The notes beneath the pieces were generated by a model. The model ran no database searches and was not told the origin of the DNA. It worked only from the letters and a program-made list of their open reading frames with translations. Shown here piece after piece: positions 34,638 to 43,294 of a DNA stretch of 64,000 nt. The DNA comes from JAVVHH01 sp965199665. Lineage in GTDB: Bacteria; Pseudomonadota; Alphaproteobacteria; Acetobacterales; Acetobacteraceae. The stretch lies in NCBI GenBank assembly GCA_965199665.1, contig OZ241208.1:1984001-2048000 (forward strand), read 5' to 3'. How positions within the stretch are numbered: the first letter of the stretch is position 1; the number at the start of each line of letters is the position of its first letter. The translations under genes and the position numbers were made by a program.

Positions 34638-36131
34638 TCAGGCCGCTTGGAGGTAACGGGCGCTCAGATGGGCCTCGAAATCCGCCGGGTCGAGCGGCTT
34701 GCCGGTGGCCGAGCGGAGCAGGTCGTTGAAGCCGAGGCGGTTGCCCTGGCCGTGCACGGCGGCGCGCAGCCACTGCACCAGCGGCTTGAGGTCGCCGCGG
34801 CCGACCGCCTCGTCCAGCCCCGACACGTCGCGCCGGGCGGCGGCCATGAGCTGAGCGGCCGCCATCGCGCCCAGCGTATAGCTCGGGAAGTAGCCGAACA
34901 GGCCGTCGTACCAGTGGATGTCCTGCAAGCAGCCATGGGCGTCGTCGGGCGGGGCGATGCCGAGCAGGCCCTGCAGTCCGTCGCGCCAGGCACCCGGCAG
35001 GTCGGCCACGACCAGGTCTCCCGCGATGAGGGCGCGTTCGAGCCGGAAGCGCAGAATGACGTGCGCCGGGTAGGTCATCTCGTCCGCCTCGACCCGGATG
35101 AAGCCTCGCTCGACCCGGCGCCACAGCCGCCGCAGATTGTCGGCGTCGTAAGCCGCCAGGTCGCCGCCGAAGGTCTGCTGCAATTCCGGGCCGAGCCAGC
35201 GCAGGAAGCCGTCGCTGCGGCAGCATTGCATCTCGATCAGCAGCGACTGGCTTTCATGCGCGGCCATGCCCGCCGCCGTGCCGACCGGCTGGCGGGCGAA
35301 CTCGGCCGGGAGACCGCGCTCGTAGAGCCCGTGACCGGATTCATGCAGCACGCCCATCAGCGCCTGGACCGGGTCGGCCTCGTTGTAGCGGGTCGTGATG
35401 CGGACGTCGGTGGGGTGACCGCCGCAGAATGGGTGGGCGGAGCGGTCCAGACGGAAATGCTCCGGCTCCAGCCCGGCGCGCGCGGCCAGATGCCGGCACA
35501 GCCCCTCTTGCCGGTCGGCGGGGAACGGACCGGCGAGCGGGCTAGGGGCGGCACCGCGGGCCTGGATCTCCTCCGCGCGCGGCAGGGCGTCCCGCATCCA
35601 CGCTTCGTAGCGATCGAACACGGGCTCGACGTCGGCGGCGCCGATCCCGCGCTGGAAGCCGTCCATCAACGCGTCGTAGGGCGACAAGCCGAGGGCCGGG
35701 CCGAGCGCGGCGGCGGCGTGCCGGGTGAGCGAGACCACTTCGGCCAAGGCGGGCGCGACGGCGGCGAAATCGGAGCGGGGCCGCGCTGCCCGCCAGACCT
35801 GTTCGCAGGCGGAATTGGCGCGGGCCTGGGCCTCGACCAGATCGGGCGGCAGCGCGGTGGCTCTAACGTAGGCGTGACGCATGAGGCCCAAGTTGGCCGC
35901 TTCCCATGCCGCCTCCGGCGGGGCGGCTTCGGCCTCTGCGAGGTCGTCGCCCATGGCCGACTCGGTCAGCATCCCGTGTTCCAATCCGGCCAGCACCGCC
36001 AGTTGATCGCCGCGAGCCGCGCTGCCGCCTGACGGCATGATGGCCGAGGCATCCCAATGCAGGATGGCGCTGGCCTCGCCGAGCGTGGCCAAGCGGGCGA
36101 AGCGATCGGCCAGGCGGTGATAGGCGGTCAT
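34638..36131 (-). CDS. M32 family metallocarboxypeptidase
   Basis: Zinc-dependent carboxypeptidase (Taq type) of 497 residues that removes C-terminal residues from peptides. The zinc site is H263-E264-S-G-H267 with Glu293 in HESQS. Other family motifs are HPFCGGHPTDVRITTRYNE, GMAAHESQSLLIEMQ and ADEMTYPAHVILRF, plus DIHWYDGLFGYFPSYTLGA. Its ATG overlaps the SURF1 stop (ATGA), so it is the last gene of the cytochrome oxidase operon here. Full length. Confidence 0.94.
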   Translation of the reverse strand: MTAYHRLADRFARLATLGEASAILHWDASAIMPSGGSAARGDQLAVLAGLEHGMLTESAMGDDLAEAEAAPPEAAWEAANLGLMRHAYVRATALPPDLVEAQARANSACEQVWRAARPRSDFAAVAPALAEVVSLTRHAAAALGPALGLSPYDALMDGFQRGIGAADVEPVFDRYEAWMRDALPRAEEIQARGAAPSPLAGPFPADRQEGLCRHLAARAGLEPEHFRLDRSAHPFCGGHPTDVRITTRYNEADPVQALMGVLHESGHGLYERGLPAEFARQPVGTAAGMAAHESQSLLIEMQCCRSDGFLRWLGPELQQTFGGDLAAYDADNLRRLWRRVERGFIRVEADEMTYPAHVILRFRLERALIAGDLVVADLPGAWRDGLQGLLGIAPPDDAHGCLQDIHWYDGLFGYFPSYTLGAMAAAQLMAAARRDVSGLDEAVGRGDLKPLVQWLRAAVHGQGNRLGFNDLLRSATGKPLDPADFEAHLSARYLQAA

Positions 36132-36757
36132 GCGCGCAGGGCTTTCCGGACAAAGAGGGTGAACACGACGGCGAGGCAGGCAGCCAGGCCGAACCAGGTG
36201 CCGGCATAACCGAGATGGTCGTTGGAGGGTCGCGGCAGGGCATGCGCGGGTTCCGGCACCGTCGTGGCCGAGCCGAGGACGACGATCGTGTAGGGAGCAA
36301 GGGTCGGCAGGCCGAGGGCGGCGCCGATGGCGACCGGGTCGAGCGACCAGAACCGGCGTCGGGCCAGATCGGGGCCGGGTGCGAACGGGCTGCCGCTCTC
36401 TCCGGGACGCACGTAGCCCGTGACGGTGACGGGTCCGCGCAGCACGGGCAGCACGAGGTCGTCGGGCGCCCAGCCGCGATCGACCAGGACGGGTGGGGCA
36501 CCCGGGCGCTCGAGCGGCATGACGACTTGGGAACCGAGCACCGGCCCGGTGGGGCCAGAGCGGACCTCCGTGCCGTATCGCACGGTGAGATCTGCGCGGA
36601 GGGCCCCGGTGATCTCGACTTTCTCGAACGGCGCCGGGTTGGCCGGCATCGGCACAGGCGGGGCCGCCTCAGCCCGGTCGATCTCGGCGAGCAGACCCTG
36701 CTTCCAATGCAGGCGTTGGATCTGCCAGATGCCGAGCGACACGGTGACCGTGAGCAT
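36128..36757 (-). CDS. SURF1 family cytochrome oxidase assembly protein
   Basis: Assembly factor for heme a insertion in cytochrome c oxidase. Product of 209 residues from the ATG at 36757: first helix ends in VSLGIWQIQRLHWKQGLL (family GxWQxxR motif), the periplasmic part has VLVDRGWAPDD and VTGYVRPGE, and the second helix is YAGTWFGLAACLAVVFTLFV. The first helix is short from this start; 14-20 further in-frame hydrophobic codons (RRRLFWPALTSAI) precede it without an ATG or GTG, so the true start may be a rare codon upstream. Follows ctaE by 49 bases. Confidence 0.85.
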   Translation of the reverse strand: MLTVTVSLGIWQIQRLHWKQGLLAEIDRAEAAPPVPMPANPAPFEKVEITGALRADLTVRYGTEVRSGPTGPVLGSQVVMPLERPGAPPVLVDRGWAPDDLVLPVLRGPVTVTGYVRPGESGSPFAPGPDLARRRFWSLDPVAIGAALGLPTLAPYTIVVLGSATTVPEPAHALPRPSNDHLGYAGTWFGLAACLAVVFTLFVRKALRA

Positions 36758-36806
36758 GATCGCCGAAGTCAGCGCCGGCCAGAACAGCCGGCGCCGAGGG
36801 TGGGCG

Positions 36807-37697
36807 TTACTCGCCGACGACGTTGGAGATACCGCCCAGGTAGATGCAGACGAACAGGAACAGCCACACCACGTCCACGAAATGCCAATACCAGGCAGCC
36901 GCTTCGAACCCGAAGTGACGCTGCGGCGAGAACTCGCCGCCTCGAGCGCGGAACCAGCAGACCAGCAGGAAGATCGTGCCGACGATCACGTGGAAGCCGT
37001 GGAAGCCGGTGGCGAGGAAGAACACCGACGGATAGATGCCGCCGCCGGCGAACTTGAACGGCGCTTCCATATACTCGAGCGCCTGGAAGGTGCTGAAGCT
37101 CAGGCCCAGAATGACGGTCAGACCCAGCGCCATGATCAGGTGCTTGCGGTCGTTCTCGATCAGCGCGTGGTGGGCCCAGGTCACCGTCGTGCCGGAGAGC
37201 AGCAGGATCAGCGTGTTGAGCAGCGGCAGGCCGAACGGGTTGAAGGTCTGCACCCCGGTCGGCGGCCAGGCCGGGGTCGCGGCGCTGAGGACGTGCTCCG
37301 GGTAGAGCGAGAAGTGGAAGTAGGCCCAGAAGAAGCCGATGAAGAACATCACCTCGCTGGTGATGAACAGCATCATGCCGTAGCGCAATCCGAGCCGGAC
37401 CACGGCCGTGTGCAAACCGGGCGCCTTGCTCTCGCGCAACACGTCCCGCCACCAAAGGCTGGATACGACGATCGCCATGGCCAGACCGACGAAGAACGGG
37501 ATGCGGGTGATGCCGTGCGCCCACTCCACGATGCCGAACAGCATGATGCCGCCGCCGAGAGCTGCAAGCAGCGGCCAAGGGCTGGGGTCGACGAGGTGAT
37601 AGGGCTGCTTCATCCCCGACAAATCGATGGACGGCGCGGCATGATGCGGGTCGCGCGTGACGACCGTGATCGGGGCAGAGGTGGCTGTAGTTGTCAT
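36807..37697 (-). CDS. ctaE: Cytochrome c oxidase subunit III
   Basis: Membrane subunit of aa3-type oxidase, 296 residues with seven transmembrane helices. Family features are QPYHLVDPSPWPLLAALGG, the RYGMMLFITSEVMFFIGFFW helix with its conserved Glu, FKFAGGGIYPSVFFLATGFH then GFHVIVGTIFLLVCWFR, and WYWHFVDVVWLFLFVCIYL at the C-terminus. Located after ctaG as is usual in alphaproteobacteria. Confidence 0.97.
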   Translation of the reverse strand: MTTTATSAPITVVTRDPHHAAPSIDLSGMKQPYHLVDPSPWPLLAALGGGIMLFGIVEWAHGITRIPFFVGLAMAIVVSSLWWRDVLRESKAPGLHTAVVRLGLRYGMMLFITSEVMFFIGFFWAYFHFSLYPEHVLSAATPAWPPTGVQTFNPFGLPLLNTLILLLSGTTVTWAHHALIENDRKHLIMALGLTVILGLSFSTFQALEYMEAPFKFAGGGIYPSVFFLATGFHGFHVIVGTIFLLVCWFRARGGEFSPQRHFGFEAAAWYWHFVDVVWLFLFVCIYLGGISNVVGE

Positions 37698-37722
37698 CGG
37701 GTCCCGTCCGTAGGCCGGCGCA

Positions 37723-38340
37723 TCATCGCGAAATCGGCGTGCGACTCAAGTCCGCACTCGCATCGGCGCGCGGCCCGACATGCGGACCAGCGTGCTCCAG
37801 GCCGCCATTGCGCGCGGCGTCATCGATGGAGCGGAAGAAGGTGTAGGACAGCGTGATGGTGTGCACGTCCCGAGTCGCCGGGTCGGTGGCAATCGCCGGG
37901 TCGACCCAGAAGCTGAGGGGGAATTGCATCTCCTGGCCGGCGGTCAGGGTCTGCTCGTTGAAGCAGAAGCACGCGGTCTTGTGAAAGTACCGGCCGACCT
38001 TCTCCGGATTGACGTTGTAGGTCGCGACGCCGGTCACGGGGCGGGCGGCATCGTTATGGCCGACGTAGTACGCCAGGTTCTCTTCACCCAGCTTGGCCGT
38101 AACCGCTGGCTGACCGGCCTGGAACTTCCACGGTAGGCTGGGACTGGTGTTGGCATCGAAGCGCACGACGATCGTGCCGCCCTTCGCGCCGGGTCCTTCC
38201 GCGCCGCCGATCTGTGGCGTGCCACCATAGCCGGTCGCGGCGCAGAACATGCGGTAAAGCGGCACGGAGGCGAAGGACAACCCCACCATGCCGACGATCG
38301 CGAGGGCGGCGCCGCCCCCGACGAGAGTATTGCGCCGCAT
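37723..38340 (-). CDS. ctaG: Cytochrome c oxidase copper chaperone (Cox11/CtaG)
   Basis: Delivers copper to the CuB site of subunit I. The 205-residue product has one N-terminal helix (VGGGAALAIVGMVGLSFASV), a following Cys33 (VPLYRMFCAATGYGG), and the periplasmic copper motif C124-F-C126 in HKTACFCFNEQTL. The ATG overlaps the stop of the CoxF-like gene (TGATG). Confidence 0.96.
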   Translation of the reverse strand: MRRNTLVGGGAALAIVGMVGLSFASVPLYRMFCAATGYGGTPQIGGAEGPGAKGGTIVVRFDANTSPSLPWKFQAGQPAVTAKLGEENLAYYVGHNDAARPVTGVATYNVNPEKVGRYFHKTACFCFNEQTLTAGQEMQFPLSFWVDPAIATDPATRDVHTITLSYTFFRSIDDAARNGGLEHAGPHVGPRADASADLSRTPISR

Positions 38341-38459
38341 CAGGAGACTTTGAATCGCACTATGGAGATCGCATAGAACAGCCCGGCCAGCATGATCAGG
38401 ACGATCAGCATGGCCAGATTGCGGACGCGCTGGCGCCGTTTGATTTCCGCATCCGTCAT
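38340..38459 (-). CDS. CoxF-like small membrane protein of the oxidase operon
   Basis: Very short gene with product of 39 residues: MTDAEIKRRQRVRNLAMLI then a single helix VLIMLAGLFYAISIVRF and KVS. Basic N-terminus plus one helix, and placement between ctaB and ctaG, match the CoxF-type proteins of alphaproteobacterial oxidase operons. A GAGG ribosome site lies 5 bases before the ATG at 38459; a GTG at 38477 would give 45 residues. The stop overlaps the ctaG ATG. The role is probably in assembly and is not established. Confidence 0.7.
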   Translation of the reverse strand: MTDAEIKRRQRVRNLAMLIVLIMLAGLFYAISIVRFKVS

Positions 38460-38480
38460 CTTCGCCTCGTCAGTCACGTG

Positions 38481-39425
38481 TCACCGCAACAGATGGTCGA
38501 TGGCGAGCGCGAAGAAGAGCAGGAAGAGGTAAAGCAGCGAGTATTTGAACGTCCACTTGGCCGGACGGTCCTTGGTCAGACTGTGACCCGCCGCATCCGT
38601 CCGGTCCCGCAACACGGCCACGGCGCCAGCGAGGAACAGCGCGCCGAGCGCGATTGCGACAGCGCCATACAGCCAGCCAGCATAACCGAACAGGGTCGGG
38701 GTCAGCGACACCGCGGCCAGGAGGACCGTGTAGGCCAGGATGTGCCAGCGGGTGGAACGAGGCCCCGCGACGACCGGCAGCATCGGCACTCCGGCGCGCT
38801 CGTAATCGGCGGAAGCGAACAAGGAAAGCGCCCAGAAGTGCGGCGGCGTCCACAGGAAGATGATAGCAAACATCAGGAGCGGGAACATGTCGACCGAACC
38901 CGTCGCCGCCACCCAACCGATGATCGGCGGGAACGCTCCGGCAGCACCGCCGATGACGATGTTCTGCGGCGTACGCCGCTTCAGCCACATCGTGTAGACA
39001 ACGACGTAGAACAGGATGGACACCGCGAGCCAGCACGCCGCGGCCAGGTTGGTCGCCAAGAACATCAGCAACACGGACGCGATCGCCAGCACGATGCCGA
39101 AGCCGAGTACGGCGCTCGCCTCGATGCGCCCGCCGGGGATGGGACGGGTGGCCGTGCGACGCATGACCGCATCGATGTCACGATCGTACCAATGGTTGAT
39201 GGCACCGGCGGCGCCCGCGGCCACCGCAATGCAGAGCACGGCGGCGAAACCGAGCACCGGGTTGAGCGGAACCGGCGCGACCATGAGGCCGATCGCGCCG
39301 GTGAACACCACCAAGCTCACGACTCGCGGCTTCAGCAGCACCAGCCAGTCTCGCAACTCGCTGGTGCCAGAGACGGGGAAAGCTGCCGGGCGCGTGCCCG
39401 GCAGCGTCGTGGCGAGATCAGTCAT
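38481..39425 (-). CDS. ctaB: Protoheme IX farnesyltransferase (heme O synthase)
   Basis: UbiA-type prenyltransferase that farnesylates heme b to heme o for cytochrome oxidase. The 314-residue product with about eight helices starts at the ATG overlapping the ctaD stop (TGATG). Motifs: LLKPRVVSLVVFTGAIGLM, GAAGAINHWYDRDIDAVMRR (first Asp-rich motif), TPQNIVIGGAAGAFPPIIGW, and IFLWTPPHFWALSLFASADY then ERAGVPMLPVV (second motif). Full length. Confidence 0.97.
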   Translation of the reverse strand: MTDLATTLPGTRPAAFPVSGTSELRDWLVLLKPRVVSLVVFTGAIGLMVAPVPLNPVLGFAAVLCIAVAAGAAGAINHWYDRDIDAVMRRTATRPIPGGRIEASAVLGFGIVLAIASVLLMFLATNLAAACWLAVSILFYVVVYTMWLKRRTPQNIVIGGAAGAFPPIIGWVAATGSVDMFPLLMFAIIFLWTPPHFWALSLFASADYERAGVPMLPVVAGPRSTRWHILAYTVLLAAVSLTPTLFGYAGWLYGAVAIALGALFLAGAVAVLRDRTDAAGHSLTKDRPAKWTFKYSLLYLFLLFFALAIDHLLR

Positions 39426-41026
39426 CAGCGGATACGCGGCAGTTCCTCGAAGGTGTGGAACGGCGGCGGCGACGTGACGGTCCATTCGAGGGTGGTGGCA
39501 CCCTCGCCCCAGTAGTTGTCCGCCAGCCGCTCCTTGGACGTGAAGGTCCGATAGAGGACGTAGAGGAAAACGACTACCGATGCGGCCGAGATGAAGGAGC
39601 CGATGGAGGCCACGTAGTTCCAGCCGTGGAAGGCCTCCGGGTAGTCGGGGTAACGGCGCGGCATACCGGCCAGGCCCAGGAAGTGCATCGGGAAAAAGGT
39701 CAGGTTGACGCCGATGAACGTCATCCAGAAGTGCACCTGGCCCCAGAACTCCGGATACTGCCGGCCCGACATCTTGCCGATCCAGTAGTAGAAGCCGGCG
39801 AAGATGGAGAACACGGCACCCAGGCTGAGCACGTAATGGAAGTGCGCGACCACGTAGTAAGTGTTGTGGATGATCTGGTCGATCGAGGCATTCGACAACA
39901 CGATGCCGGTCACGCCGCCCAGGGTGAACAGGAAGATGAACCCGATGGCGAACAGCATCGGCGTCTTGAGCTCGATCGAACCGCCCCACATGGTCGCGAT
40001 CCAGGAGAAGATCTTGATGCCGGTCGGCACCGCGATGATCATCGTGGCCGCCATGAAGTAGGCGCGGGTATCGACGCTGATGCCGGAGACGAACATGTGG
40101 TGGGCCCACACGACGAAGCCGACCACGCCGATGGCGATCATGGCATAGGCCATGCCGAGATATCCGAAGATCGGCTTGCGGCTGAAGGTCGAGATCACGT
40201 GGCTGACCATGCCGAAGCCCGGCAGGATCATGATGTAGACCTCGGGGTGACCGAAGAACCAGAACAGATGCTGGAAGAGTACCGGGTCGCCGCCGCCCTG
40301 CGGGTCGAAGAACGACGTGCCGAAGTTACGATCGGTGATCAACATGGTGATCGCGCCGGCAAGGACAGGCACCGACAGGAGCAGCAGGAAGGCGGTCACC
40401 AGCATCGACCACACGAATAGCGGCATCTTGTGCAGGGTCATGCCCGGCGCGCGCATGTTGAAGATGGTGGTGATGAAGTTGATGGCGCCGAGCAGCGAGG
40501 ACGCGCCGGCAAGGTGCAGGGCGAACAGCGTGTAGTCCATCGCCGGACCGGACTGGTAGGTGCCGGAGGAGAGCGGCGGATAGAGCGTCCAGCCGGAACC
40601 AGCGCCGTCGCCGGAGTTCAGGCCCAGCATGATCAGGATGAACGCAGGGACCAGGAGCCAGAAGCTGATGTTGTTGAGCCGCGGGAATGCCATGTCCGGC
40701 GCACCGATCATGATCGGCACGAACCAGTTGCCGAAACCGCCGATCATTGCGGGCATCACCATGAAGAAGATCATGATGAGGCCGTGCGCCGTCACGGCCG
40801 CATTCCATTGCTGGCCGTCGCGGAAGTAGCTCATGCCCGGGTTCATCAGCTCGAGCCGCATGTGAACCGACAAGGCCACGCCCACGATCCCCGCGACGAT
40901 CGCGAAGATCAGATAGAGCGTGCCGATATCTTTGTGGTTCGTGCTGAACAGCCAGCGATTGACGAAGTTGGGGTGATGCCCGTGATCGTCTCCGGGCGCG
41001 TGAACGTCATGCGTCGTCGCGGACAT
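39425..41026 (-). CDS. ctaD: Cytochrome c oxidase subunit I
   Basis: Catalytic subunit of aa3 oxidase carrying heme a and the heme a3-CuB centre, 533 residues with twelve helices. It has STNHKDIGTLYLIFAIVAG, the heme a His in MTA-type loop (VTAHGLIMIFFMVMPAMIGG), the Tyr-His crosslink helix FWFFGHPEVYIMILPGFGM, HHMFVSGISVDTRAYFMAAT and HFHYVLSLGAVFSIFAGFYY. The Glu of FGHPEVY indicates an A-type oxidase with standard D and K proton channels. Between ctaC and ctaB. Confidence 0.98.
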   Translation of the reverse strand: MSATTHDVHAPGDDHGHHPNFVNRWLFSTNHKDIGTLYLIFAIVAGIVGVALSVHMRLELMNPGMSYFRDGQQWNAAVTAHGLIMIFFMVMPAMIGGFGNWFVPIMIGAPDMAFPRLNNISFWLLVPAFILIMLGLNSGDGAGSGWTLYPPLSSGTYQSGPAMDYTLFALHLAGASSLLGAINFITTIFNMRAPGMTLHKMPLFVWSMLVTAFLLLLSVPVLAGAITMLITDRNFGTSFFDPQGGGDPVLFQHLFWFFGHPEVYIMILPGFGMVSHVISTFSRKPIFGYLGMAYAMIAIGVVGFVVWAHHMFVSGISVDTRAYFMAATMIIAVPTGIKIFSWIATMWGGSIELKTPMLFAIGFIFLFTLGGVTGIVLSNASIDQIIHNTYYVVAHFHYVLSLGAVFSIFAGFYYWIGKMSGRQYPEFWGQVHFWMTFIGVNLTFFPMHFLGLAGMPRRYPDYPEAFHGWNYVASIGSFISAASVVVFLYVLYRTFTSKERLADNYWGEGATTLEWTVTSPPPFHTFEELPRIR

Positions 41027-41055
41027 CTATTGTCTCCTGTCGCGCTCGATGTGGG

Positions 41056-41910
41056 TCAGCGCACCAACTCTGCAACCGACGCCAGCTTGTGTTCGCCGGC
41101 CTCCGGCGCAGGAGCGGATAGCCCGGCGTACTTGGTTTTCGCGTCGGCCGCCCACTTGGTGAAGTCGTCCGGCGTCAGGGCCTCGACCGCAATCGGCATC
41201 TGCGAGTGGTTGGTGCCGCAAATCTGGTTGCACTGGCCATAGTACACGCCGGGCTTGTCGACACGCACCCAGGTCTCGATCGTCCGCCCCGGAATGGCGT
41301 AGCGCTGCACGCCGAGTGACGGGATGAAGAAGCTGTGGATCACGTCCGCGCTGGTGGCCAGGATGCGGACGTTCTGGCCGGCCGGCAGCACGAGGCGGTT
41401 ATCGACCGACAGGTGGCGGAGATCGCCGGGCTTCAAATCCTCGTCCTGGATCATGTTGCTCAGATAGGTGAAGCCGCCATTGTCCGGATAACCGTACTCC
41501 CAGTTCCACTGATGGCCGGTCACCTTGACCGTCAGCTGCGGCTCGGACGTGCGGTCCTCGAAGTAAACCAAACGGAAGGACGGGATTGCGATCACGATCA
41601 GGATCAAAACCGGCAACAACGTCCATGCGACTTCCAGCGCCGTGTGGTGGCTGGTGCGGCTGGCGACCGGGTTGCGCGACGCGCGATACCGCCAGATCAC
41701 GTAGAGCAACAGGCAAGCGACGAACAACGTCACCATCGCCATGAGCCAAAGCACCAGGGAGTGCAGACCTTCGATGCCGCTCTGCACGGGGCTGTGCGGC
41801 GCCTGGAACCCTAATTGCCAATTCTTCGGTGCTTGCGCCATCGCCGGCGCTGCCGCCAAGAGTCCGATGCTGCCGAGCAAAGCGGCCTTCAGCCGCTGGT
41901 GAACCTGCAT
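41056..41910 (-). CDS. ctaC: Cytochrome c oxidase subunit II
   Basis: CuA-bearing subunit that takes electrons from cytochrome c, 284 residues. Signal peptide (MQVHQRLKAALLGSIGLLAA, cut after AMA), two helices (about 50-72 and 92-113), aromatic patch VTGHQWNWEYGYPDNG, and the CuA site H192, C227, C231, H235, M238 in GQCNQICGTNHSQMPI. The residue between the cysteines that is usually Glu is Gln229 here. First gene of a minus-strand operon extending to 34638. Confidence 0.97.
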   Translation of the reverse strand: MQVHQRLKAALLGSIGLLAAAPAMAQAPKNWQLGFQAPHSPVQSGIEGLHSLVLWLMAMVTLFVACLLLYVIWRYRASRNPVASRTSHHTALEVAWTLLPVLILIVIAIPSFRLVYFEDRTSEPQLTVKVTGHQWNWEYGYPDNGGFTYLSNMIQDEDLKPGDLRHLSVDNRLVLPAGQNVRILATSADVIHSFFIPSLGVQRYAIPGRTIETWVRVDKPGVYYGQCNQICGTNHSQMPIAVEALTPDDFTKWAADAKTKYAGLSAPAPEAGEHKLASVAELVR

Positions 41911-41982
41911 CCGCCAATCCTATCGTTCGCGCCCAACACGCGCAGGGAGGGAGTATCGGAGCCCCCCTGCCAGATCAAGCCA

Positions 41983-41998
41983 GAGCCGCCCGCGGCTC
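41983..41998 (-). terminator. Hairpin after the PmtA-like gene
   Basis: GAGCCGC (41983-41989) and GCGGCTC (41992-41998) are exact reverse complements around CC. It lies 7 bases after the stop of the methyltransferase read on the minus strand and before ctaC. The minus-strand sequence after it is not a clear T-run. Confidence 0.45.
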
Positions 41999-42004
41999 CG
42001 ATCT

Positions 42005-42664
42005 TCAGTTGGGGAGGGACACCAAAGTGAATAGCCCCAACGGCCATACCGGCGAAAATTCCGCCCGGGCGTGATCCTCCGGGCTCAGCAAAGCGTCGAA
42101 CGCGAAGTCTGGATGCCAGCCCAGCTTGCGCGACGCCGGCGCCAGGGCGCGCTCCATCCACCAGCGGGGACCCCGCTCGGCGGCGAAATGGTTCACGAAC
42201 AGCAGATAGCCGCCCGGCCGCACGACCCGCTTCATCTCGGCGAACAACGCGCGGGGGTTTGGGACCACGGAGGCCACGAACATCGCCACCGCGATGTCGA
42301 AACTGCCATCCTCGAACTCGGTCTTCTCCGCGTCCATTTCATGGAGCGACTCGACGTTGTCGAGCGCCGACTCCGCCACCTTCTTGCGCGCTAGAGCGAG
42401 CATATCGGCCGACAGGTCGATCCCGGTGATGCGCTTGGCCGGCGCGTAGTGCGGCAGGGCCAAGCCGGTGCCGACGCCGACTTCCAGCACGTGGTGGCCC
42501 GGCAGCGCGTTGACGGCTGCCACAGCCCGGCGGCGCCCAGCGGCGGAAATTCCGCCGAATACGGTGTCGTAGACGCCCGCCCAGCGGCGATAGGCGGCAC
42601 GAACCGCATCTGCGTCGAGCGCCGTATGCGGTTCACGGATCAAGGCGTTACGAGTAGATGACAT
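42005..42664 (-). CDS. pmtA: Class I SAM methyltransferase, PmtA-like
   Basis: Probable phosphatidylethanolamine N-methyltransferase making phosphatidylcholine precursors. The 219-residue product has RAAYRRWAGVYDTVFGGIS near the N-terminus, SAM motif I as VLEVGVGTGLALPHY, motif II TGIDLSADMLALARKK, DAEKTEFEDGSFDIAVAMFV and VVRPGGYLLFVNHFAAERGP. The AYRRWAxVYDxxFG opening is typical of alphaproteobacterial PmtA. Other small-molecule methyltransferases share the fold, so substrate is inferred. Confidence 0.75.
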   Translation of the reverse strand: MSSTRNALIREPHTALDADAVRAAYRRWAGVYDTVFGGISAAGRRRAVAAVNALPGHHVLEVGVGTGLALPHYAPAKRITGIDLSADMLALARKKVAESALDNVESLHEMDAEKTEFEDGSFDIAVAMFVASVVPNPRALFAEMKRVVRPGGYLLFVNHFAAERGPRWWMERALAPASRKLGWHPDFAFDALLSPEDHARAEFSPVWPLGLFTLVSLPN

Positions 42665-42721
42665 GACCCGCTAGCAACTAGACCGGGTGCCGGAGGGGCG
42701 CAAGGCGCGGCGTGGGCTGTT

Positions 42722-43234
42722 TCAGGCCGCGTCCTCGCGCCGGTCGCGCACCTTTACGTATGCGAGCGCGGCGTGTTCGTCGCAGTAGGGCTTGGCCGGC
42801 AGGGTCGGATCGCCGCAGAAGCGGAAGCCGGCCGTGCCGGGATCGCCGAGCGGCCAGCAGCAGGACGTCACCCGGCCCGAGTGCCGCGGCTGCGACGGGA
42901 CCGAGCGGAGCATCGGCTTGGACGCCGGCGGCGGCGCTGCCGCGGGTGCGGCCGAGACGGACGGCATCGCCACCAGCGAGGGCAGCGGCCGGGTGATGGA
43001 CTGCAGCGCGGGCAGCGTCGGCCCGGTCACGCGGCGGATCGTCGGGCGCGCCGGAGCGCGCTTCTCACCGGTCGCACGCCGGATCGGCGACGGCCGGGCG
43101 GGCAGGTTCAGCCGGTGTGCCTTGCCGACCACCGCATTCTTGCTGATCCCCATCCGGCGGCCGATCTCGGCGGTAGAATGTCCCTCGCTCCACAGCGCGC
43201 GAATGCGATCGATCGCCTCGTCGTTCCACTCCAT
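42722..43234 (-). CDS. gcrA: GcrA cell cycle regulator
   Basis: Transcription factor that works with sigma-70 at promoters bearing methylated GANTC sites and controls S-phase genes in alphaproteobacteria. The 170-residue product has the helix-turn-helix WNDEAIDRIRALWSEGHSTA then EIGRRMGISKNAVVGKAHRL, a Pro/Arg-rich linker, and the C-terminal sigma-binding part CCWPLGDPGTAGFRFCGDP with KPYCDEHAALAY. An AAGGAGG ribosome site precedes the ATG. The upstream region has a near-consensus DnaA box and a GANTC site. Confidence 0.96.
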   Translation of the reverse strand: MEWNDEAIDRIRALWSEGHSTAEIGRRMGISKNAVVGKAHRLNLPARPSPIRRATGEKRAPARPTIRRVTGPTLPALQSITRPLPSLVAMPSVSAAPAAAPPPASKPMLRSVPSQPRHSGRVTSCCWPLGDPGTAGFRFCGDPTLPAKPYCDEHAALAYVKVRDRREDAA

Positions 43235-43294
43235 GGGAAGCCTCCTTGACTATGGGAGGACCCTACCCAGCCGGAGCACGCTAGCGATAGCGCC

